NCBI GenBank assembly: GCA_002104945.1
Contig: MCFH01000002.1
Location: forward strand, 806,001-870,000
DNA length: 64,000 nucleotides
DNA from: Piromyces finnis
Taxonomy: Eukaryota; Neocallimastigomycota; Neocallimastigomycetes; Neocallimastigales; Neocallimastigaceae
Reading direction: 5' to 3'
Shown in pieces: positions 19,260-32,456 of this stretch. Position numbers and translations under genes: made by a program. The notes under the pieces are model-generated. The model ran no database searches and was not told the DNA's origin. It saw only the letters and a program-made list of their open reading frames with translations. How positions within the stretch are numbered: position 1 is the first letter of the stretch; the number at the start of each line of letters is the position of its first letter.

Positions 19260-22200
19260 ATGGATTACAATTTATTCAAAGGCCCTTCTCTCAATGGATC
19301 CAACTTTAACGCCTGGTACAACCGTACCAAGAATACTTTGACTGCATTTCAACTTAGTCAATATATTGAATCTGACGTCATTAATAATTTAAAGAAAAAT
19401 AATACTACTCCGGATGTTTTAAACAATGCCAGAATCGAAAATGCCAAAGCCCTCGGTATCATTTATGGAAGTATAGATGACAACATTCATAACTACCTAA
19501 GAGGACTTAATACAGCTTATGAAGTCATGAACAAGTTAACTAAACTGTTTAAACAAGACGATGCTGTAAACCTTGAAGCCTGGTTAAACAAGATTAACAA
19601 TATGAAGGCTAGAAATGAAAAAGAAATTATAAAAACTCTGAGCAATATGATGGAACTTTTTAGATTAATGGAATCAAATAATTCAAAACTTACCGAAACA
19701 GAAAAAATGCGGTACATGTATAACTCATTACCCAGCAATATTAGAAATATTATAATCTTATCAAACACTTACAATACTTCATCAGAATTATTCAACTCTA
19801 TCAAAGAAAGAATTAAAACTATGAACCATGCCGATGAAATAACACCTCCAAAAATATTTATAAATAGTGAAGATAAAATGGATATCGATTACCTTGATAA
19901 ATTTTTCCATAAAAATAAAAATAATAATTTTAGAAAGGATTTTAAACAAAATAAATACTGCGATATTTGCAAAAAGAATAATCACAATACTGAAAACTGC
20001 TACTATAATTCAAAAAATAATAATAATAGAAAATCAAGCCACAATACAAGAAGGTCAAGCCACAAATCATACCACAATAGTCAATATAATAAATTTAATG
20101 GAAAAGTAAACAATATCTCATACGATATTAACAAGCAAAATATTAATAATTACAATGATAATTTTACACTAGATGAACTTAGACCGATACTAGAAAAACA
20201 CAATATAAATTCCATTCAAATAAACAATGGTTTAAATAAGAATATAAATAAATATCATACATGTTGGATATACGATACAGGTGCGTCAGAACATGTTACA
20301 AATAATAAAAATATCCTCAAGAATTTTCGCTATAAGAAAATTAAAATGAACTGTGCTAACAATACAGTATGCTACTTTGATGGGTTCGGTACATACGAAG
20401 GATATATAAATAATTATCCGATAAAATTAGCCAACGTATACTATTCTAAACAATTAAACAAAAATTTAATTAGCGGAATTAAACTTAGTAACTCTGGATT
20501 TAAAAGTACTATAAGTCAAGAAAATAATAAACCATATATCATAATTAAATCTCAAGATAACAAGAACATTTACAAAACTTTCTCAAACAATGATAATAGC
20601 TTTCTTATTCATACTAAAAACAAAGAATTCAATAATAAGCAAATATTCAATATCAATACTTCAAATTTTAATGAAACATTATGGCATAATCGACTTGCTC
20701 ATTACTATAATAAAGATCTCAAAAAATATTTAATTGATCACAATATTTCCAAAAATTTTTGTAATGAATGCAAAGCCAGCAAATTAAAAAGGAAGCCCCA
20801 CAATAAAATTACTCCTAAAGCTTCCGAAATCAATGAAGTTATCCACTCAGATATTATTGGCCCACTTACCGAATCTGTTAATAAAAAGAAATATATTCTT
20901 ACTTTCATTGACGATTTTTCAAGACACTCTTGGATATATCTACTTTCTTCTAAAGCTGAAGCTCCTAAAATAATTACTGAATTTTTAACCCTTATTAATA
21001 ACCAATCAAATGATCACAAAGTTAAATATTTCAAAAGTGATAATGGTAAAGAATACACTAACAAAAAGGTTATTAAATTCTGCAAAAAACATGGAATTAT
21101 CAAATTATTTTCTCCTCCTTACAACCCAGAAAATAACGGAATTGCAGAAAGGTTCAACCAAACAATCATTTCTTCAACCAAAACTTTACTATATTGGAGC
21201 AAACTTAGTCTTAATTTTTGGAATTTTGCTGTACAATATTCTAATTATATTTATAATTTAGTTCCTCACCAAAGCATTTCAAATCATATTCCATACGAAA
21301 TTTATAATGGTAAAAAAGCTAATATTAACCATATCAAAGTCTTTGGATGCATTTGCGAATACAAAATTTTTAATCAAAACAAAAATAAGTTATCACCAAA
21401 TACTGCTAAAGGCATATTTTTAGGATTTAATACAAATGCGAATTCATATATAATAATGGACTATAATAAACAAACCATACATCTGGTTAGAGAAGCCTAC
21501 TTCCACGAAGATACTCCTGCTAACTACTCTGCTGACTCCGAATCAACAATTAAAGATCCATACGATTTTAATTCTTATGTCCCAATGGTTAATGACAGTT
21601 CTACTAAGTTCGACCCTCCAGAGTTCGATTCCGCCAACAGTACCAATTCAGAAATTTTTAATTATAACCCAATCACAAATATTTCACCTAACCCTTCAGA
21701 TAATTTAAATGAATTTTCAGGTACTACATCAAAATTTTCTGGTGAAACATCAAAAATTTTATCCAATTCAAATAATGAAAATTTTAATTTAAATAATCAA
21801 AATTTTAATAACAAAATTTCAAATTCTGAAAATGATTATAATCTTGAAATTTCAAAAAACATTTCAAGAAATTTCTCGTCAAATAATGAGTTTAACACAC
21901 CAAATGATAATTATAATGACACAGACACATCTAATGATATCAACGTTAATTATAATAATCAAATTTCTCCAACTCCAACAAATAATGATCTCGAAACTCA
22001 TGATGAATTTCTTAATACAAATTATTTTCCTTCAAATAATTTTAATAATTCGACTCCTATCATAAAAAATAATAATTTTAATAATTTTTCAAATAATCCA
22101 ACTAATTTTTACGACCAATTTTCCACATTTAATACAGATACAAATCATAAAATTCCTAAAAGAACTACCAGTCCACCTATTAATCCAAATCTCAAAAGAC

Positions 22201-23765
22201 TTAATTCTTATTCTTACCCTAAAATTGATTCTATTTCTTCAATACATACATCAATTCCTATAACCTATCAAGATGCATTATCAAATGCTAATAGTGACAA
22301 ATGGATTAATGCTATTAATGATGAACTTAACAATCTTTATAGAAATAAAACTATGACATTCGTTAAAAATCTTCCCAAAGGTAAAAATGTTGTTACCACC
22401 AAATGGATTTTCACTATTAAAACAGATGAAAATAATAACATTACTAAATATAAAGCACGTATTGTAGCTAGAGGTTACACACAAAAATATGGCATTGATT
22501 TTGAATTTACATACTCTCCAACTTTAAATTTTGATATTATTAAACTTCTTCTTGCTATTTCAGCCAAATTTAAATGGAACGTTTACCAATTGGACATCAA
22601 ATCTGCCTACCTCCATGCAAATCTAGATACTGAAATTTATACAACTATTCCCGAAGGTGATAAAAACTATGGTAAAGGATTTTGGAAACTGAATAAAGCT
22701 CTATACGGACTCAAACAAAGCGGAAGACAATGGAATGAATACATTTCTACTTTTCTTATTAATCATGGATTTTCTCAATGCACTTCAGACTATTGTATTT
22801 TCTTTAAAACTTTTGATAACCAAATTTCTTGCATTATTGGACTTTATGTCGATGATATGATTATTTGTGGAACAAATCTTGAACTTATAAGTATAATCTC
22901 ACAAATTAAATCTAAATTTAAAATTTCTAACTGTCAACCTATCCATTATTTATTAGGTATTAAAATTGAAAACAATAATTTTTCTTATTCTATTTCACAA
23001 AAACATGTTATTGAAAATATTTTAGACCAATATAATCTTAATAACTGCAGATCTCGAAAAACACCATGTACTGGTGATAATGATTCTGAAAACACTAAAC
23101 GATTTGATACGACTATTTACAAAAGTTTAATTGGTTCTCTTATTTATATTGCTAGATGTACAAGACCAGATATTTCTTTTGCTGTTCACAAAGCTGCTCG
23201 AAAATCTGAACAACCTACTATTTCCGACTACAACAAAGTTATAAATATTATCAAGTATCTTAAAACTACTATAGACTACAAAATTACTTATGATGGTAAT
23301 GGAAAAATTATTGCATTCACTGATGCTGATTTTGGGGGAGATAAGACGGATGGAAAATCAACATCAGGATATATAATTCTTATGGAAAATAATCCAATAT
23401 GTTGGTGCTCAAATAAACAACAAACTGTTGCTACTTCTACTGCTGAAGCCGAATATATCAGTACTACAGAATGCACTAAGAAAATTTTATACTTTAGAAA
23501 TATCTTAGAAGAATTATTCAAATTCAACGAACCTATAACTATTTATACTGACAACTTAGCAAGTAAAAGAGCAATTGAAAATGGTGAATTAAATTCCAAA
23601 CTTAAACACATAAATATAAAATTTCATTTCAATAGAGACAATATTAAAAATAACAAAATTAAATTAGAATATATCGACACAAACAATATGCTAGCAGACT
23701 TTTTAACAAAAAATATTAATGGATCAAAAATGAAAAAGTTCACTGACACTATATTTAAAAAATAA
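19260..23765 (+). CDS. Copia Gag-Pol polyprotein, intact, 1501 aa
   Basis: Single ORF starting 30 bases after the 5' LTR. Gag occupies about residues 1-230, with a CX2CX4HX4C zinc knuckle (C234, C237, H242, C247). Aspartic protease: DTGAS at 339. Integrase: H476/H481/C501/C504 zinc finger, then catalytic D531, D594 and E630 (D,D35E spacing exact). An Asn/Ser-rich linker covers about 760-1000. Reverse transcriptase: KWIFTIKTDE, QLDIKSAYLHA, ALYGLKQS and catalytic YVDD (D1198, D1199). RNase H: D1355 in TDADFGG, E1396 in STAEAEY, D1431 in YTDNLAS. All key catalytic residues are present. No frameshift or stop separates gag from pol, so the Gag excess would have to come from another mechanism, such as splicing or protein turnover. 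Codon use is as AT-biased as host genes. Confidence 0.98.
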   Translation: MDYNLFKGPSLNGSNFNAWYNRTKNTLTAFQLSQYIESDVINNLKKNNTTPDVLNNARIENAKALGIIYGSIDDNIHNYLRGLNTAYEVMNKLTKLFKQDDAVNLEAWLNKINNMKARNEKEIIKTLSNMMELFRLMESNNSKLTETEKMRYMYNSLPSNIRNIIILSNTYNTSSELFNSIKERIKTMNHADEITPPKIFINSEDKMDIDYLDKFFHKNKNNNFRKDFKQNKYCDICKKNNHNTENCYYNSKNNNNRKSSHNTRRSSHKSYHNSQYNKFNGKVNNISYDINKQNINNYNDNFTLDELRPILEKHNINSIQINNGLNKNINKYHTCWIYDTGASEHVTNNKNILKNFRYKKIKMNCANNTVCYFDGFGTYEGYINNYPIKLANVYYSKQLNKNLISGIKLSNSGFKSTISQENNKPYIIIKSQDNKNIYKTFSNNDNSFLIHTKNKEFNNKQIFNINTSNFNETLWHNRLAHYYNKDLKKYLIDHNISKNFCNECKASKLKRKPHNKITPKASEINEVIHSDIIGPLTESVNKKKYILTFIDDFSRHSWIYLLSSKAEAPKIITEFLTLINNQSNDHKVKYFKSDNGKEYTNKKVIKFCKKHGIIKLFSPPYNPENNGIAERFNQTIISSTKTLLYWSKLSLNFWNFAVQYSNYIYNLVPHQSISNHIPYEIYNGKKANINHIKVFGCICEYKIFNQNKNKLSPNTAKGIFLGFNTNANSYIIMDYNKQTIHLVREAYFHEDTPANYSADSESTIKDPYDFNSYVPMVNDSSTKFDPPEFDSANSTNSEIFNYNPITNISPNPSDNLNEFSGTTSKFSGETSKILSNSNNENFNLNNQNFNNKISNSENDYNLEISKNISRNFSSNNEFNTPNDNYNDTDTSNDINVNYNNQISPTPTNNDLETHDEFLNTNYFPSNNFNNSTPIIKNNNFNNFSNNPTNFYDQFSTFNTDTNHKIPKRTTSPPINPNLKRLNSYSYPKIDSISSIHTSIPITYQDALSNANSDKWINAINDELNNLYRNKTMTFVKNLPKGKNVVTTKWIFTIKTDENNNITKYKARIVARGYTQKYGIDFEFTYSPTLNFDIIKLLLAISAKFKWNVYQLDIKSAYLHANLDTEIYTTIPEGDKNYGKGFWKLNKALYGLKQSGRQWNEYISTFLINHGFSQCTSDYCIFFKTFDNQISCIIGLYVDDMIICGTNLELISIISQIKSKFKISNCQPIHYLLGIKIENNNFSYSISQKHVIENILDQYNLNNCRSRKTPCTGDNDSENTKRFDTTIYKSLIGSLIYIARCTRPDISFAVHKAARKSEQPTISDYNKVINIIKYLKTTIDYKITYDGNGKIIAFTDADFGGDKTDGKSTSGYIILMENNPICWCSNKQQTVATSTAEAEYISTTECTKKILYFRNILEELFKFNEPITIYTDNLASKRAIENGELNSKLKHINIKFHFNRDNIKNNKIKLEYIDTNNMLADFLTKNINGSKMKKFTDTIFKK

Positions 23766-23899
23766 CAAAATTTGCAAAAACTTATAATCAACTTTATTTT
23801 ATTAATATCTTATATTTTATATTTTACATTCTACTACTTAAATTTTTCAATTTCTTAATCTCTTCAAATTTTATTTTTATTTTTCATAAAAACAAATTT

Positions 23900-23909
23900 G
23901 AGGGGGGAA
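23900..23909 (+). other. Polypurine tract of the copia element
   Basis: GAGGGGGGAA abuts the 3' LTR at 23910. This is the expected second-strand primer; such a G run is rare in this AT-rich sequence. Confidence 0.95.
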
Positions 23910-24139
23910 TGTTAAACATTAATAATTTAACTTAAATCTAGAAATATGTAGAATAGAATAGAATTATGTATTACTAATATATTTAGTCATAGAATATTCT
24001 CATGATAAATAATACGCCACAATCCTTAGTATAAATAGAGAATAAATTTATGAACTATTTATGTACTTTGTAATTACCTTTTTATTAATAATATTAATAA
24101 ATAAAGTTTATATTAAAAACAATATTATAAATTTTCTCA
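23910..24139 (+). repeat. 3' LTR of the copia element (230 bp)
   Basis: Same 230 bases as 19000-19229 by eye. The TATA-like element is at 24030-24038. It is followed by the GTCTT target duplication. Confidence 0.97.
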
Positions 24140-25952
24140 GTCTTTATTATTATTATAAAAGTAATTTTTTGTATATTGTCTTTTTCTTTTTTTTATTCTT
24201 ATTAATTATATTAGACTATTATTATTTATTTGTGATTTGATATTTATTATTGTGCTTTTTATTATTATTGCTTAATTCCTTATTATTTTCGTTATTCTAT
24301 TAATTTTCCTTTTTACACATTTAAATTTTTATTATATTTATCCATAAATTATTTGGTCGTTTTGTTTTATTTAATATTTATTTAAATTTATTGATCATTA
24401 TTTATTTCAAAATATTGATAAATTTTAAAAACATTCATTACATATTATTTTTTTAATTATAATATTTTTTAGCATTATAAATAAATTAAGTTGAATATTA
24501 ACATTTATATAAAAAAAATAATTGAATATTTATTTGTATTTTTTTTTTTAAATTTAAACTAAAAAATAATTGTTTTTTTTTTTTTCATTTCACTATAAAT
24601 AATTTAAAATTATAAAGTAATTACATTTTATACTAATAATTAATCTATTAAAAATTTCTTATTCATTTTTCCATTAATATTTACATAATTTATACTATAA
24701 AAATATGCACTTTTTTCTATAATATTTTATTAATTAAAGTAAATCTACTTTTTTCCATTTTGATATAATTATAATTGAATTTATATTAATTATAAATTTG
24801 TTTGTTGTATATAATCTTAATTTTGTATGGAAAAACTAATTAAGAAATTTATAAATTTGGTAAAAATTTTTTTTGAATAATTTAACCTTTTATATAAAAT
24901 TAATTAATTCGTTTATTCTCCTTAAATTTATGAACGAAAAATTTTATTTTTGGTTAAACTTTAATTTGGAAAAATAAATTTAAAAATATCTATCAAAGAT
25001 ATTAAGTTCATTATTTAAATAAAGCTTACCAACTCTTAATTTTAAATTTTTCTTTTTCTTTTTGCTTTTTTTAAATATTTTTTGTTTGTTATTAAGTATT
25101 ACATAATATTTTTATTATATAAACTTTTAATAGCATTATTAATTGTTTTAAAATATTATTTTATCATATTATTAAAATATTAAATAAAAAAGTATGAACT
25201 ATTTTTCCATAATTAAAATATTTTTATTTAAAATTATTCTTATTATATTTGTATTTTATAATTTTTTTTTTATTTTCTTTTACTATTTCTTTATATGCAT
25301 ATTAGTATTACTAAAAGAATAAGAAAATTTTAATATGGGTTTATTTTCTTTTTTTATTTTTTTTTTAAAAAATATCTTTATAACATATTATCTATTACAT
25401 TATAAATTGAAATTTTCATATTTTCATTCTACTTTTTTTTTTTTAATGAAGTCATTCAATTCATAATTTAAATTTCAATTTTTTGAATTGCTATTTGAAA
25501 ATTATGAATTAATTAATTTTAATATCTTTCCATAAATTAAGTTTTTTTTATTTATTGGTATTCCATTATACATTCTAAAATATTAGAGTTTAATTAATAA
25601 TTTATACTATTATTCCTATATTTTATTCAACATTAAAAATTATATTTTTAAATATACTTAAGGATAATTTTTTATGAATTTTAGTTTTGTATACAATATA
25701 TTAATATATGTATACAAAATTATATTAAAAAATTATTATAAATAATTTATAATAATTTTAAATAATTTATAGTTGTTTCTATTACTTCTTATAAATTAAT
25801 CTTACTCTATTATTAAAATATATTTTTATTATATTTTCTACCTTTAATAAAATTAAAATTTCTAATATTTTAAATATTAAATTTATACTTTGAATGTTTG
25901 TCTTAAAAATGTTTGTTTTTTAATTATTAAATATAATTAATAAAATTCTTTT

Positions 25953-26080
25953 TTACATACCTTTTCTATTTGGAAAAAATTAAAAGTATTATTAAATAAA
26001 GAATTTTCCTTACATACCTTTTCTAATTGGAAAAAATTAAAAGTATTATTAAATAAAGAATTTTCCTTACATACCTTTTA
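25953..26080. repeat. 57-bp tandem repeat, about 2.2 copies
   Basis: Units begin TTACATACC at 25953, 26010 and 26067. The two full copies differ at about one base (CTATTTGG versus CTAATTGG). Non-coding. Confidence 0.9.
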
Positions 26081-29000
26081 AATTTTTTATTACTATCAAT
26101 AATTTGGATATTTATTGCTGATGTTGTAGTCGCGTCTTTATAAAAAAAAATTGTATTAATTAAAAATACAATTACAAAAAATTGAAATTGAAATGTATAT
26201 TTACAAATATATGTTTTTAAATGATAATATATTGACCTTGCTTTTTTTTTTTTTTTTTTTTTGAAATAATTTATATTGTAGTGATATTGTTTATTTTTAT
26301 TTGAAATAGATAATTGTTTCTATTATCATATTATCATATATATATTTTTTCTTTATACTAAATTATTAAATATTATGAAAATACCCCACTAAAACCAATG
26401 ATTGTAAATTTTTATTTGAATTTTATGTATATAATAGGGTTATTAATTGAATGTTATTTAACAATGTTTATATTTTAATTATAGTTTTTTTTATTAGTAT
26501 TACTGTAGTACTTTTTATTACTTTCTATATAAAAAATATTTGTTCGCAATAATAATTTTTAAAGATAATTTGATACTTATATAAGTTTTCCTTCTATGAA
26601 CAATAAGTTTACTATTATTTATATTTTTGTTTTATTTTTTTTATATTATATTTATATTCATCATTTTAATTTATAAATATATTAAATGACATTTAATATA
26701 TTATTTACTCATTAATAGATGATTTACGAATATATTATATATAATATTTTTTTAAAAAATTTTTATTAAATCGAAAAAGGAAAAGCAATTAAAAATGATC
26801 TAAAACTTTATTTATAATAAAAAGTTGTATTATTAAAAATATTCATTCTTTTAAATTTTATAAAATTTATCTTTAAAATTATTATATAAAAAAGAATCTA
26901 AATGTATCTACAATTTGGATTTATTACTTAATGTTATATTTTAAAAATAATATGGATTTTACATTATATTCATTATTTTCAAATTTTATTGTTTTATCTT
27001 TTGTTTTTTTTTTTCAAATATATTTTTTTTATCTTTTTATATATAAATATATATATATTTATATAATTCATCACATAATTTAATTGGAGAAAAATTTTTT
27101 AAAAAAAAAATAGGATTACAATAGAAATATATTAATAAAGGTTTAGAATTGTAATTAATAAATTAAAATATGTAACAACTAAATAATTAAATATATAATA
27201 ATGGAATTTTTATTGTGGGTAAATATTATTTTTTATATTTAAATATAACTTTTTTAAAATATTATTCAACAATACCTACAAATATTTAGTATTGTTTTTT
27301 ATTAATATTAGTAAAATATATATAATGTTCTATTTTAAAGCTTTCTATTATTTCTTTCATTTAATAGTAAAACACAAAAAAAAAAAAAAAAAATAAGCAA
27401 AATTTAATTAAGTAGTTTTCTTTTCCATTAATATTTTTTTTGTATTTTTGTTTTAATCAAAATTGAACAGTTTTATTTTTATTATGAAATACTAAAAAAA
27501 TCTTATTGACATATATTATAATAATATATTATATAGTATTATAATATATGCTTTATATAAATTAATTTATCCAATAATTTATATAATAATAAAAATAAAG
27601 TATAAAATAATATTAATTAAATATATTAATAGATTGTTTTAATATATTGTGTTTTTTATATATTAAATACTATTCTATAATGAATAAAAAAAAAATTGAA
27701 TTATTTATATTAATTAGAAAATAATAGAAAAAAAAGCCATTATATACTTTTTGTAATGCTATTTTTTTTAATATAGTTAAATACCATAATTCATTATTGA
27801 AAAGCAAAATGTGATATAGTAAAAAAAAGAGTTATGAACAATAAAAGTTTTCTCAAAAAAAACATTAATTATTATTTTGGTATTGATATCTTATTAAAAA
27901 ATAATACTATTTTTTCACAAAAGAAAAATTATACATTGAAAACATTATATAATATAAATATTTAATGGCTAAAGCTTTTTTAATTTATACTGGTTTCATC
28001 TTGATATTGTGATGCTACCATTTTTAAAAAAAAAAGATTTTGTTAAACTAATTTAATAAACTTATAATATATTAAAATAAATATTTTATAGTGGTATTTA
28101 CTAATATTAAATTATAGAAATAGAATTTATAATAAGAATATTATATAATAAAAAGTCAAATATAACATTTTATTTAAATATATGAAAGTATTTACTGTTC
28201 ATTGAATTTGATGTAAAGTAATAGATAAGATAATTACAATAATTGATTTTTAATTCAAATAATTAACTTGAAAATGTTTGAAGATTAAATTTATTAGAGA
28301 GTTGGATACTATTACTTTTGTAGCACAATTAGTACTTATTTTTAAAATGTAGATCATTATTACTTTCTTAAAAATAATAAAAAAGTAATAATTTTCTAAT
28401 TCTTCATCTATACACATCCTATTAATTAATAATTAATTATTATATTATAGTATGAAAAGCTAATAAGAGTTAATTATGACTTTATTTTTAATGTTGATAA
28501 ATGATAAATAATATAGTTAATTGATTAATTATAAGAAACAATTTTCTTTTAAATTACTATTAAAATTGGAAAAATTATTATAAAAAGTAAATAAAATAAT
28601 TTTTTATTTCTTAATTATTAATCACATGTTTCATTTACCAAAATGAAATGTATTGATAAATACATTTAAATATAATGTTAATATATTTAGATAATATGTT
28701 AGCCAATATATTATACCAAAAATATAAATTTTAACTATGCTCATATATAATTTATATAGTTACCTTTTTATTACAAAGTATTTTACCATAATTAATATAT
28801 ATATTATATATATTAATAATATAATAATATATATTTTTATTTTCTTCAAATAAATGAGATATAGAATATTATACTCTATATTATTTAAATATATTACTAT
28901 AATACAAAGATATAAAAAAAAAAAAGGGATTTCTGTATTCTAATTTTGAATTTGAATTATTATAAAGTGATTGTAATACTATAATATATTAGATATTCAA

Positions 29001-29716
29001 AAATTTATTAATGATATTTTAGTTTTGTAAATAGCCCTTTTTGTTTTATATTATGACTAATATTTTTATTATAAATAAAGGTTTAAAGTAAAATAGAATA
29101 AAAATGAAAAAAAAAAAGTTTCTATAATAGTTTACTGAAAATAGTTAAATAAACTATCTATTATAAATTTTAAAAAAAGTTATTGCCTTGATTAAATCTT
29201 TTATTTATTAGAGATAGTCTATCTTATAATATTTATTATATATATGAATATTATCAGGTAAAGGATTAAAAAAATAATATTATTGAATATTATATTATAA
29301 TATAATATAACCCATATATTATAATAATTAATTTTTAACAAATTTATTTTATTATAAAAAGATAAAACAAAAATTATGCTATATTAAATAATGATGTATT
29401 TATAAATAAGTTATTAACAAAAACCAAATAATAAATACTATATAATATAAACAAGCGATATAGTTTATTTACCAAATCAAGGATAAAAATATTATGTTTA
29501 GTTTATTACACAAGGAAAAACTTATTGATGAGAAGATTATATAAAAAATAGGAATAAAAAATATGAATTCTTTATTAATTATTTTTCCAAATTTTATTTT
29601 GGGAACTACTAAATATATTTTTCAAAATTTAATTTTCATAAGATTCTTTTATGTTATCTTTTCATAAAGATATGGTAATAAAATATAACTTTTTTAATAT
29701 TTGTATTAAATGTGAT

Positions 29717-29717
29717 A

Positions 29718-29776
<59 letters not shown>
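29717..29776. repeat. (AAT)n microsatellite
   Basis: About 20 AAT units, perfect by eye. Confidence 0.95.
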
Positions 29777-29778
<2 letters not shown>

Positions 29779-32456
29779 CAAGCCTATTTCAAATAATACT
29801 TTTAAAAACAAATATAATATAATGCATTAGTAACAATTCAAAATAATAATAAAATGATTCTTTTAAATATTAAAAAAATTTGATTCATAAGATTGGTTAG
29901 GAACAATAGTTTTTAAATTTTAACTTTTTCATATTTAAAAAAAAATAAATTATTTATATTATATAAATTAAATTATAATATTTGAAATAAAAAATTGAAA
30001 GTAGACAATATAATTTTTATAAATAAATATATAAAAGTATATAAAATATTACAATAGCTTTTAATAACTTTTAATAACTTTATAAAAAATATATTACTAT
30101 TTTTAAACTTTGCTTATCTTCCAAATATTGAAAATATTAAAATAAAAAGTATTTAAAATTTCTTCTTTTTTTTTTTTAAATAATGATATATGTACATAAT
30201 ATTTTAACCAATCAATAAAATGTATTATAAATACAACTATGTAATGTATACTTTTATAGTTAAAAGACTATGTATGTATAATATGAATATTATAAATATA
30301 ATTAATAGAATAATAACTCATTTATTCATGTATATAAATTTAATAATGAAAATAAATATATTAATTTATAATTTTCTATATTATATATCAAATTTTTAAT
30401 GATTATTTTTTAGTAAATAATTAGAATAAAGAGTTTGTTATTTATACAAAACTTATTTATTATACTTTTAATCATAAAAATACTACAAGAATATTAACAT
30501 AAATTATTAAAAAATTTTTAATACTTAATTAAATTCATTTGATTAGGAAAATTAGTTTATTATGATAATATCAAAATAAATCTATTATTTAATGACAAAT
30601 GCTGATATTTATTTATTTATTTATTTATTTATAGTAGGATAATAACAAAATTTTTATAGTATTTTTCCATTTTATGGATAATTTATAAATTATATTATAC
30701 AATAATAAATTTATAATACAATCCCAATATATTAAATAGAAATTTTTTAATTCTTTTTTTTTTTAATTTAATATATAAGAAAAATATTTTTTTAAAATTA
30801 TTGTTAAGTAGCTTTTTTTTTTTTTTTTGAAACTCTAAATATAGTGTTAAGTATTTAATATATACAAAACAATAGTATGAATATATTTATAATATATTAA
30901 AACAAATACTTCTTCTTCTTCGATTTATTATTTTATTAAAATTTAGGTTATATTAATAAACATAATAATATATAATAATACATTATAACTTAGAGGATTT
31001 ATTTATTTAGCATTTAATCCTGTCATAAATCAATATAACTAATATATAGTGATAATTTATTTAATAAAATGTTGAATATATTAATAATTAAATTAGAGTA
31101 TCAATTTTATATAATTCTATTTACTATTTAATATTTTCCATAATGTGATGTAGGAATATTACTTATATTATTTTTTTTAATATATTATATTTTATGGATA
31201 TATATAAACAGTATATTCTAATTAATTGGAAACTAGATTTATATTTAAAGAAAATATATTTATATAAAAAATTGAATTGATTTAATTTTAAATAGATATA
31301 TTATAAATATATTTTTTGGTTAATTATAGTTAAAATAATTATTTAACAATTTAAATATTAAACAACATAAAAATATAATTAAAAAAAAAAGAGAAATAAA
31401 TAACAATTATTTATTATCATTATAATAAATACAATAAATTATAATATAATCATCAGTATTAAGTTTATATATATTTATATTTATTTTTATAAAATTTAAA
31501 ATTTACTAATAATAAAAAATGAGTATTTAAAAGAGAAAAAGTAACTTCACTTTTTTTTTTTTTTTTTTTTTTATAAAAATAAATACTTTATATTTTTAAT
31601 AAAGAAAAAAAAAAAAAAAGAAATAAGTTAGTTTTTTCTTAAACTATTATTTTTTGTAAATAAAAAAACGAAAATAGTTTCTTCTTATACTATTAAATTT
31701 TAATTAATAATACTAATAATGAAATAATAAAGAACATATTTTCATTGTTTTATATAATTGAAAGGAAAAAAAAGGTATTAGATTTTATAGAATATGTATT
31801 GTGATAAATAACAAAAAAAATAAACAAATATAATATATTTCATGTAAAATAATTGATTAATTTGAAAAATAATTTAAATAATAAAACTTATTTAATATTT
31901 CACAAATAAACAAAAACATAGTAGACTAAATAAAATTTATAAATATTAAGATAATAGTAAAATATTTCATGGGTAAATAAAGTAAATCATATATATAAAC
32001 AATAAACAATAGATATTAGTTAATTACTAAAAAAAAAAATGCCTCATTTTAAATTGATAGGATAATATATATAAATTCTATTTAATAAAAAAATATTAGC
32101 AAAAATTTCAATTTCTATTTAATAAAATAAAAAATAATACAAAAATAAAAGCTTGATATTATACAAAATTTAAAAGTTAAAATTTTATAACTAAATTATA
32201 TTATTTGCATATTTAGATTATTAGTTATTATTATTAAAATAAAATAAAAATAATAAGATATTTAAACAAAAGCCATTAATATTTTTTCATTATTTTTATA
32301 GAAATTATTATTAAAATTACTATTTAGAAATTCAGCTGTGAAATATATATAAAACTTTTGCTTTGTCAATACAATAGCTTAATATTATGAATTCATAAAT
32401 AAAAAAATTAAATAACAATAGCAATTTACTACATTACATAAAAAAGGAAAAAAAAA

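Larger units (their letters stand above)
18995..24144 (+). mobile_element. Complete Ty1/copia LTR retrotransposon with 5-bp target duplication
   Basis: Structure: target duplication GTCTT (18995-18999), 5' LTR (19000-19229), primer binding site, one gag-pol ORF (19260-23765), polypurine tract (23900-23909), 3' LTR (23910-24139), target duplication GTCTT (24140-24144). LTRs start TG and end CA and look identical over all 230 bases. The uninterrupted 1501-codon ORF and identical LTRs imply a very recent, possibly still active insertion. The pol order protease, integrase, RT, RNase H is the copia order. Confidence 0.97.
24145..32456. other. AT-rich gene-poor region, about 8.3 kb
   Basis: Almost pure A/T with poly-T/A tracts, a 57-bp tandem repeat (25953-26080) and an AAT array (29717-29776). 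No ORF with recognisable content and no RNA gene seen. The last few hundred bases must hold the ankyrin-gene promoter. Confidence 0.65.
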
